64,000 bases of DNA from contig JABGPZ010000060.1 in assembly GCA_018644725.1 (NCBI GenBank), positions 21,974 to 85,973 of the forward strand, written 5' to 3'. Numbering within the stretch: position 1 is the first letter of the stretch; each line of letters starts with the position of its first letter. The stretch comes from Phycisphaerales bacterium. Lineage in GTDB: Bacteria; Planctomycetota; Phycisphaerae; SM23-33. Under the pieces are notes generated by a model. That model worked only from the letters and a program-made list of their open reading frames with translations. It did not search any database and was not told where the DNA came from. This document shows, one piece after another, positions 27,317 to 35,053 of this stretch. A program made the translations under genes and the position numbers.

Positions 27317-30300
27317 ATGCGTCACGGACGACAATGGATGATTGCGATGCTGCTGGCAGGGATGCTGGCGATTTGCATGTGCAATGGTTTAATTTTTGCA
27401 GAAGAGTCGGCGGAGTCTGCGCCGAATACGCCCACCGTCACGAACCCTGACACCCCGTCCTCACAAGAGAAGTCTGTCCCCACCCCCAATATCGAATCTT
27501 CCGAGAAAAAAGCAGATAAGCCGAGTGTAGAAAACGAGATAGCCCCGAAAGAGGCGCCTGCGTCCAAGTCCGAGCCCAAACCGGAAGTAAACCCAGAAAC
27601 CAAGCCAGAAGTTAAGCCTGTAGAAGAAGTTAAGCCGGAACCCGCGAAGAAGGCGAAAAAGGCCAAGAAAGCCAAGGCCGAGATCAAGGCCGCGGCGGAC
27701 ACGAAGACAAAAGCGGATATCCGCTTCCAGTTCGACGCGGTTCCCTATAAGGATGTCCTCAAGCGGTTCAGCCAGATGATGAATAAGCCGATTCTCGGCG
27801 AGATTGCCGTCGAGGGAACGCTAACCTTCTCCGATCCAAGGCCTTACACGAATGACGAAGCGATGGATACGCTGAATTTGATCCTCGCGATGAAGGGCTA
27901 TGCCCTGCGCGAAGAGGGTCGATTCCTCCGCCTGCGTCCTCTGGCGGAAGTGGCGACGACGACGAAAATCTTCCACGGCCTGGGCGCGGCGACGGGCATT
28001 CGCAGCAACGAAATCGTCACCGTGGTTTTGCCCGTGGCGCATCTGGATTCGACGGCGGCCTCCAAGGCCGTGATTCGCCTGGTGTCCGCGTTTGGATCGA
28101 TCACGCCGCTGGACAACAATCGCGGTATGGTCATCACCGACACGATGGCGAATATCCGCCGCGTGGCGGGCATGCTCAAGGAGCTCGACGTCGAGCCTCC
28201 CGCCAAGGCCAAGCCCCAGATCAAGTCGGTCCTGCTGCACAACGCCTCGGCCAAGACGGTCGCGATGATTCTCCAGAAAATGTTTACATCGACCCCGCAA
28301 ATGCGGTACGACTCGGCCACTCGCCGGATGGTCCCCGTGACCCCCTCCTCGTCAAGTTCTACAAAGAAGTCCGAGTCGAAGCTGATGGTGGCGTATGACG
28401 AGCGGATCAATCTGATTATCCTGTTTGGCGCAGAGGATATGGTTACCCAGGCCGAACAGGTCATCGCCACGTTGGATAAGGATCACCGCGAGGGCCAGGA
28501 CGACATTCGCGTGTTTGAGTTGAAGAACGCGACGGCCTCGGCGGTTGCTCAGGCGATCCACACCATGTTCCCCGCGCCGCGGGCAGGAATGCCGTCGGAC
28601 GTGGCCGTCAGTGCCGACGCCGCGAACAATCGCGTGATCGTGACTGCGACGAAGGTGAAGATGGACCGCATCGAGAATCTGATTAACAAGCTGGACTCCG
28701 CCGGCAAGGAGCTTTCGCGCACACGGATCATTCGCATCGAAAACGCGGACGCGGCGAGTCTCGCCTCGCCTCTGGTTTCGGCGACGCGCAAGATTGACTC
28801 GCGCGGCAGACCGCTCTATCCGCTCGTTGTGACCGCAGAAATGGGAACGAATTCCATTATTTTGACCGGCCCGGAAGTTGAAATCGCAAAGGCCGAAAAA
28901 ATCATCGCGACCCTCGACGTCGCACCGACCGAGCAATACCCCGTGAAGATCATTGCGCTCACCCAGGCTGACCCGGTTTCGGTGGCGACGATTTTGACTC
29001 AGCTCTATGCGCCCCAGGCCATGTCCAAAAGCTCGAAGGTTCCCACCAAGCGCAAGGGCGGCAAGGTTGTGACCGTGTCGATCCGCCCCGAGTTGCGCAG
29101 CCGCAGCTTGCTGGTCCGCGCCGACAAAGCGACCTTTGAAGCCATCGCCGCACTGGCGAAGAAAATTGACGAATCGGCCTCGCGCGGCGAGCGCAAGCGC
29201 ACGATTATTATGATGAATTACGCCGATGCGACCACCGTGTCTCTGGCGTTGCGTCAGGCGTTTGCGCCGGCGCGTGGCAAGAAGATCAATCCCGAAGACG
29301 AGGTGACGATTGTTCCCGAGCCGGGCACGAATTCGCTGATCGTGACTGCCAGCGAAGCGAACCTTAAGAAGGTTCAGGATGTGGTCTCCGGCCTCGACCG
29401 CGAAGACGCCGCCCGTCAACAGACGGCGATGATGGTTCTCAAGAACGCCAAGGCGGCGGACGTGTCGAACGTTCTGGCCGACATTTTCGGCGGTGGCACG
29501 GGCTCCTCGCGTACGTCGCGCAAGCTCAGCGGCAATTCGGTGCTGGCGATTTCGGCCGACGAAACGTCCAACGCCATCGTGCTGCGGGGTTCGGCGAATG
29601 ACGTGGATCGCGCCAAGGATATGATTACCCAGCTCGACAGCGCCTCGAGCAGTGGCGCGACGGCGGTGTATCTGCTGCCGCTGAAGTCGTCCGAGGCCAG
29701 TGCCGTTCTCCAGCGCGTTCAGGACCTGTACAACCAGCAGGCAAGCCAGGCGCGTGCGGCGAAAAAGAAGATTGACCCGATGGCGGTCACGGCCGACACG
29801 CGGGCGAATGTGCTGATCCTCGCGACGTCGAAAACGATGTACGAAACGGTCAAAACGTGGGTCCAGCAGGTCGAGGCGATGAAGCCTGCCTCGCGGACGA
29901 TGAAGATTATTCCGCTGAAACATTCCAAACCCGCCGATGTCAAAACCGTCGTCGATCAGATGTTCAACGAGGCGACATCGGGTACGGGTTCCTCCGTTAA
30001 CATCCGGTACAGTTCGTCGCGCAGTTCCAAGCCCGCCAGCAGCAATCGATGCGAAGTGACGGTGCTGTCCGATCAGAGCGCGGTGATGGTCAAGGCCTCG
30101 AGCGACGATCTCGCCGAGATCGAGAAGATCGTCCAGAGTCTCGAAGAGTCTGCCAAGACGAATAAACGACAGACGAAAATTTTCGCGCTGAAAAACGCGC
30201 CCAACCAGCGAGTGCTGCAGGCGCTGAGGGGAATGTATCCCACCGCCCGTGGCGCTACGGCTGACCAGCAGGTGACCATCTCGGCTGTGACGGGCAGCAA

Positions 30301-33300
30301 CGCGATTCTCGTCGCCGCGCCGACCAGCAAGATGGATGAAATTTCCCACCTCATCGAGCAGCTCGACAAGAAGGAAGTATCCTCCAAGCTCGACTTCCGG
30401 ATTTATGTGCTCGAGAATGCCCAGCCGACAAAAGTCCTGCCGACACTGCAAAAGATGATCGCGCAGATCCTCAGGGCCTATCCTGGCGACACGATTGACA
30501 TCCAGGCCGACCAGCGTACCAAGAGCCTGATCGTGACCGCGCGCGAGGCGCTCTTTAGCGACATTGAACAGCTCATCGGCGCGCTGGACGTCGCACCCGC
30601 AGCGGCTGAAGCGTTTGTCGAAGTCATCATGATCGAGCATGGCAATGCCTCGACCCTGGCGAATGTGCTCAACGAATTGCTGCGCCCCTCGACGACCAAG
30701 CTTGTTACGCCCGAAGCCCTCGCGCTTCAGGAACAGGTCCGCAAGCTCCAGGTCCGTTGCGCCGCCGACGGTACGCTCGCCAAACTCGACCTGACCAAAC
30801 CCATCAAGGTCAATGCGATTCCGCCCGCGCCGCAAGGCTGCAACGCGCTGGTGATCCAATCGACCAAAGAGAACCTTGCCGCGCTGAGTGCGATTGCCGC
30901 GGCGATGGACGCTCCGCCCGCGGGCACGACGCCTAAGGTGCACGAGTACAAACTTGAGAACGGGAATGTGACTTCGATCGCCAGCACGCTGCAGACGCTC
31001 TTTGCCGAGCGCCACGCGGTGATTCGCCTGCGCGATCCCAAGGCCGCCAAGGCCGTCATTGCTCCCGATGTGCGGACGAACACGCTGATGGTCTCGGCCG
31101 TCAAGGAAGACCTTGCCATCATCGAATCGCTGCTGAAAAAGCTCGACGTTGAACTCGACGATGCGACGGTGCAGCTGGAAGTGCTTTCGCTGAAATACAA
31201 TGACGCGGGCACGCTGACGACGTCGCTGAAGCGCCTCTTTGCCGCGCGGCGTAAAAGTCTCACCCCGCTCGGCCAGCAGCAAAATCCCCAGGACGCAGTC
31301 GATATTGAAGCGGACTCGCTGTCGAACTCCCTAGTCGTCTCGGCCAGCAAAGAAAACCTTTCGTTGCTGAAGGGGCTGCTGAAGAAGATCGATGTTTTGC
31401 CCACGGACGAAGCGGGCGTGGTGCGGATGTATGTGCTGGAACACGCCGACGCGTCGCGCGTGGCGGAGATGCTCAAAGACCTCGTCAAGCAGGGGCTCTA
31501 CAAGCCTTCGCTCGTTGGTCAGGGCGCGGCGAAGCTCAAGGATCGCGAGAAGGTTTCGATCACGGTCGACACACGCACGAACGTGCTGATCGTTTCGGCC
31601 AGTCGCGAAAACTTCACGATTCTCGAACAGGTTCTCGGCCGGCTTGACTCCAACGAGAACATTGCCCAGCTTAACCAGATTCAGACCTTCCCGCTGAAAA
31701 AGGCCGACGCGGTTTCGATCGCGCCGACGATTCAGCAATTCTTTGACAAGCGCCTGAGCGCACTCAAGACGGCGGGTTCGACGACGCGGATTCAGCCGGT
31801 CGTGGTCATCGCGGACGGGCGGACCAACAGCCTGCTCGTCGCGGGTAGCCGCGAAACCTTCGGCGAGATCAAGAGCATGATCGAGCGCCTCGACGGTGAC
31901 GCGGTGACGCCGGAAAACAGTTACGAAATCTTCACCCTCAAACATGCTTCGGCCTCGGTGCTTCAGGGTACGTTGCAGAAACTGTTCGACAGCCGCAACC
32001 AGCGCGACGGCAGCAAGGACAAAATCACCGTCCTCTCCGAGCCGACGGCCAACACGCTGATCGTGGGCTGTCCGCCGGAGGACATGCTCGAAGTGCGCAA
32101 GCTGATTACGTCGCTCGACAAGCCGACCGCTGGAGACACCGCGAGCAACACCAAGAGCTATCCGCTCAAGCATGCCGACGCGGCCGAGCTCGTCAAGACG
32201 CTCTCCGACCTGTACAAGACGCAAAACCCCACCGGGACAATCCTCATCGCCGCCGACGAACGCACCAACACCATCGTCCTCACCGGCGGGCTGGGTGACA
32301 TCAAGCGCGTGGGCGAACTCGTTGCCCAGTTGGATCGTGAGACCGTTGCCAACGTGACCGAGATTCGCGTCTTCCCGCTGAAGAACGCTAACGCCGAAGA
32401 GCTGGCGACGTTGCTGACGGAATTGCTGACTCAAAAGCCCAAGGCTCTGACCAAGCTTTCAGCCAACCGCCAGACGCTGTTGCAGTTCGTCACGGCCGAC
32501 AAGAACAACCAGAAAATTATCTCCCAGGCGCTGCACGAAGGGCTGCTGATCAATTCTGATAAGCGCACCAATTCCATTGTCGTCTCTGCGCCCCAGTCCG
32601 TAATTCCGCTGCTGAGTAATCTCATCGGCGCGATGGATGCCATCAGTCCCCAAGAGGCTGAAATCCGCGTCTTCAAGCTCACCAATGCCGACGCGACGCA
32701 GATGGCCGACGTGCTCAACCAGCTCTTCCGCACCGAGGACGCCCCCACGGGTACCTCGCGCAAGGCGCCGGAAGTGACCTACACCCTCAAGGACGGTTCG
32801 GGCAAAGCCGCCGCAAGTACCGGCTCGGCCTCGCAGTCGTCACTGAATATTACCGTCGATGAACGGACCAACTGTCTGCTGATCGGTGGCACGCATCGCC
32901 AGATCGAAATGGCCGCAGCGGTTATCGCCGACCTCGATTCGTCGCCTGCCCAACAGCGCGTGACGAAGGTCTATCGCCCGCGCAACAACGAAGTCGAGAA
33001 CATTGAAAAGGCCCTGCGCAGTTTCCTCGACGAAGAACGCAAACGCATCGAAACCGCCCTCGGCAAAGACCGCCTTGGCGCGGCCCAGCGACTCTTGGAG
33101 CGCGAAGTCGCCGTCGTTGCCGAGCCCAACACCAACACACTGATGATCTCCGCGTCGCCGCGGTATTTCGACACGCTCGTGAAGATGATTGACGAGCTGG
33201 ACCAGCCGCCCGCGCAGGTGCTCATCCAGGCACTGCTCGCGGAGGTGAACATCGACGACACGACCGACCTCGGGATGGAGTGGTCGCACAAAGGCACCGC

Positions 33301-34366
33301 TGGGAGCAACGCGCTCGCCACGGGTGCGGACTTCAACATCCAAGCGGGCATCCAGCAGGGCACGGCCGTGCCGGGCTTCAGCGTGTCGGTCTCGGGCGGA
33401 AATCTGAATTTCTTCCTTCAGGCGTTGCGAAGCCAGAACCGCCTCGAGATTCTCTCTCGCCCGCAATTGCTGGCGATGGACAATCAAAAGGGCGTGATCA
33501 ATGTCGGCCAGGAATTCCCGATCATCACGGGCAGCCGCATCTCCGACAATGACCAGACCTACACCACGATCCAGTACAAGAAAATCGGCGTGACGCTGGA
33601 GATTCTCCCGCGCATCGGCTCGGACGATACGATTCGCCTGGAAGTCCTCGCGTCAAGCTCGTCGGTGGGCACGTCGCAGGTCCAGGTGGCCGAGGGCGTT
33701 CAGGCGCGTTCGATCAACAACCGTTCGGCCGAGACGACCGTCACCTGCTATGACGGCCAGACCATCATTATTGGCGGGCTGATCACGACCGAAGAAAACT
33801 CCGTAGAGAACAAGATCCCCGTCCTGGGCGACCTGCCCTACATCGGCCCGCTCTTCCGCGACATCCACAAGGAAAAACGGCGCGTCGAGTTGCTGATTTT
33901 CCTCACGCCGAAGATCATGCGTTCCAAGACCGCCGCCAAGGACATCACGACCAACGAGCTCAAACGCGAGCACCTCGTCCACACGCTCAACAGCGACGAC
34001 CGCATCAAGCGCGGCACGCTCGACGGCATTCAGGACAAGACGCTCCAGCAGGCTACGGGCATCGGCTCGACGGCCGCCCCCGCCGGTCGCAATGCGGAAA
34101 TCCGCCAGACGGTCATCGACCTGGGCCTCGTGCCCCAGCCTTGGCCAGGCCAGAAGGATCTCTTCCCGCGCTCGGTCGAAATCACACCCCCCGCCAAGTC
34201 GACTTCCGTCCCTGCCCCCGCGCAGGCGGAGCCCGCGTCGACGACGGCTTCTTCTACTTCCCATCAATCTCACTTTGCGCCGCGGCGCTTGTCCGTGACA
34301 CCTCGGGCTGCTGCGAACTCCCGTCGGCGAGTGCCCCGGCTCAGTGAGATGGAGGACTCCCGATGA
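27317..34366 (+). CDS. Giant secretin family protein (~2349 aa) with about 21 tandem N1/NolW-like modules
   Basis: Start MRHGRQWMIAMLLAGMLAICMCNGLIFAEE after AAGGAG; N0-like domain (FDAVPYKDVLKRFSQMMNKPILGE...); repeated xxLKxADAxxVAxxLxxLF...ADxRTNxLIVxxxxxxxxxIxxLIxxLD; C-terminal secretin domain (ILSRPQLLAMDNQKGVINVGQEFPI...GGLITTEENSVENKIPVLGDLPYIGPLFRD...ELLIFLTPKIM). Confidence 0.95.
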   Translation: MRHGRQWMIAMLLAGMLAICMCNGLIFAEESAESAPNTPTVTNPDTPSSQEKSVPTPNIESSEKKADKPSVENEIAPKEAPASKSEPKPEVNPETKPEVKPVEEVKPEPAKKAKKAKKAKAEIKAAADTKTKADIRFQFDAVPYKDVLKRFSQMMNKPILGEIAVEGTLTFSDPRPYTNDEAMDTLNLILAMKGYALREEGRFLRLRPLAEVATTTKIFHGLGAATGIRSNEIVTVVLPVAHLDSTAASKAVIRLVSAFGSITPLDNNRGMVITDTMANIRRVAGMLKELDVEPPAKAKPQIKSVLLHNASAKTVAMILQKMFTSTPQMRYDSATRRMVPVTPSSSSSTKKSESKLMVAYDERINLIILFGAEDMVTQAEQVIATLDKDHREGQDDIRVFELKNATASAVAQAIHTMFPAPRAGMPSDVAVSADAANNRVIVTATKVKMDRIENLINKLDSAGKELSRTRIIRIENADAASLASPLVSATRKIDSRGRPLYPLVVTAEMGTNSIILTGPEVEIAKAEKIIATLDVAPTEQYPVKIIALTQADPVSVATILTQLYAPQAMSKSSKVPTKRKGGKVVTVSIRPELRSRSLLVRADKATFEAIAALAKKIDESASRGERKRTIIMMNYADATTVSLALRQAFAPARGKKINPEDEVTIVPEPGTNSLIVTASEANLKKVQDVVSGLDREDAARQQTAMMVLKNAKAADVSNVLADIFGGGTGSSRTSRKLSGNSVLAISADETSNAIVLRGSANDVDRAKDMITQLDSASSSGATAVYLLPLKSSEASAVLQRVQDLYNQQASQARAAKKKIDPMAVTADTRANVLILATSKTMYETVKTWVQQVEAMKPASRTMKIIPLKHSKPADVKTVVDQMFNEATSGTGSSVNIRYSSSRSSKPASSNRCEVTVLSDQSAVMVKASSDDLAEIEKIVQSLEESAKTNKRQTKIFALKNAPNQRVLQALRGMYPTARGATADQQVTISAVTGSNAILVAAPTSKMDEISHLIEQLDKKEVSSKLDFRIYVLENAQPTKVLPTLQKMIAQILRAYPGDTIDIQADQRTKSLIVTAREALFSDIEQLIGALDVAPAAAEAFVEVIMIEHGNASTLANVLNELLRPSTTKLVTPEALALQEQVRKLQVRCAADGTLAKLDLTKPIKVNAIPPAPQGCNALVIQSTKENLAALSAIAAAMDAPPAGTTPKVHEYKLENGNVTSIASTLQTLFAERHAVIRLRDPKAAKAVIAPDVRTNTLMVSAVKEDLAIIESLLKKLDVELDDATVQLEVLSLKYNDAGTLTTSLKRLFAARRKSLTPLGQQQNPQDAVDIEADSLSNSLVVSASKENLSLLKGLLKKIDVLPTDEAGVVRMYVLEHADASRVAEMLKDLVKQGLYKPSLVGQGAAKLKDREKVSITVDTRTNVLIVSASRENFTILEQVLGRLDSNENIAQLNQIQTFPLKKADAVSIAPTIQQFFDKRLSALKTAGSTTRIQPVVVIADGRTNSLLVAGSRETFGEIKSMIERLDGDAVTPENSYEIFTLKHASASVLQGTLQKLFDSRNQRDGSKDKITVLSEPTANTLIVGCPPEDMLEVRKLITSLDKPTAGDTASNTKSYPLKHADAAELVKTLSDLYKTQNPTGTILIAADERTNTIVLTGGLGDIKRVGELVAQLDRETVANVTEIRVFPLKNANAEELATLLTELLTQKPKALTKLSANRQTLLQFVTADKNNQKIISQALHEGLLINSDKRTNSIVVSAPQSVIPLLSNLIGAMDAISPQEAEIRVFKLTNADATQMADVLNQLFRTEDAPTGTSRKAPEVTYTLKDGSGKAAASTGSASQSSLNITVDERTNCLLIGGTHRQIEMAAAVIADLDSSPAQQRVTKVYRPRNNEVENIEKALRSFLDEERKRIETALGKDRLGAAQRLLEREVAVVAEPNTNTLMISASPRYFDTLVKMIDELDQPPAQVLIQALLAEVNIDDTTDLGMEWSHKGTAGSNALATGADFNIQAGIQQGTAVPGFSVSVSGGNLNFFLQALRSQNRLEILSRPQLLAMDNQKGVINVGQEFPIITGSRISDNDQTYTTIQYKKIGVTLEILPRIGSDDTIRLEVLASSSSVGTSQVQVAEGVQARSINNRSAETTVTCYDGQTIIIGGLITTEENSVENKIPVLGDLPYIGPLFRDIHKEKRRVELLIFLTPKIMRSKTAAKDITTNELKREHLVHTLNSDDRIKRGTLDGIQDKTLQQATGIGSTAAPAGRNAEIRQTVIDLGLVPQPWPGQKDLFPRSVEITPPAKSTSVPAPAQAEPASTTASSTSHQSHFAPRRLSVTPRAAANSRRRVPRLSEMEDSR

Positions 34367-34902
34367 GCGTACCCAAACCGCGCCTGAGCTGGTTCCTGAT
34401 CCTGGTGGTCGTAGGCTTTTTAATGGGCCTGTTCGCCAGCAGCGGCTGTGGGGGCATGGAGACCCCCAATTGGCTGCGGACCAAGCCCAAGCCCAGCCCG
34501 CCCGTCGCACACATCAGCATGTCCTGCCCGCCTGTCGCCGCCGACTTTGACGGCGATGGCGAGAATGACGGCGTGCCGGTGTTGTTGATGTTTTACGCGA
34601 ACACGGAGGGGGCAATTACCGCCATCCGTCCCGACGGAACGGTGAAGATGGGCCTCTATGTCGGGAAGCATACGGGCAAAATTCCCGCCAACGTCAAGCC
34701 GCATCAGACCTGGACCCTCACCGCCGCCGAGCTTGCCAGCTGTGAAGGTACGCAGATGAAGTTGGTCTCCTATCGGGTGCCGCTTCGCTGGAAAACCGCG
34801 CCGCCCAAGGGTCGCATCACCTTCAGCTGTCTCTTCACGCCCGCCTCGGGCGACCGGCCTCAGGTCGCGGCCGAGCCCGTCATTTTGCCCTATTACAAAT
34901 AA
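34363..34902 (+). CDS. Small membrane-anchored/lipoprotein-like protein translationally coupled to the secretin
   Basis: MSVPKPRLSWFLILVVVGFLMGLFASSGCGGMETPNW; ATGA overlap with the secretin stop codon; imperfect lipobox (SSGC). Confidence 0.65.
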   Translation: MSVPKPRLSWFLILVVVGFLMGLFASSGCGGMETPNWLRTKPKPSPPVAHISMSCPPVAADFDGDGENDGVPVLLMFYANTEGAITAIRPDGTVKMGLYVGKHTGKIPANVKPHQTWTLTAAELASCEGTQMKLVSYRVPLRWKTAPPKGRITFSCLFTPASGDRPQVAAEPVILPYYK

Positions 34903-34951
34903 GCAAGCAGGCCAGAGGCAATAGGCCGAGGCTGTAGGAAAGAAAAAACAA

Positions 34952-34978
34952 GGGCGAAACATTTTTCGCCCCTACGAA
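34952..34978. repeat. Dispersed palindromic repeat copy (GGGCGAAA..TTTCGCCCCTACGA)
   Basis: GGGCGAAACATTTTTCGCCCCTACGAA; see other copies at 44.2 and 63.4 kb. Confidence 0.8.
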
Positions 34979-34989
34979 ATAGACAAACA

Positions 34990-35017
34990 AAAACCCGGCC
35001 AATCGGTCGGGTGTTTT
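34990..35017. terminator. Terminator hairpin between convergent genes
   Basis: AAAACCCGGCC-AATC-GGTCGGGTGTTTTT. Confidence 0.75.
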
Positions 35018-35053
35018 TGTAGGGGCGACGCTTGCTGCGCCCGAATTTGGGAT

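Noticed and set aside
28352-31282. 976-aa minus-strand ORF inside the secretin gene
   Set aside because: Arg/His-rich shadow ORF opposite a clearly homologous, repeat-structured secretin; no recognisable domain.
27317-34366. CRISPR or DNA-level tandem array
   Set aside because: The periodicity is at protein level with strongly diverged DNA; no identical short repeats with spacers. No CRISPR array was seen anywhere in the window.
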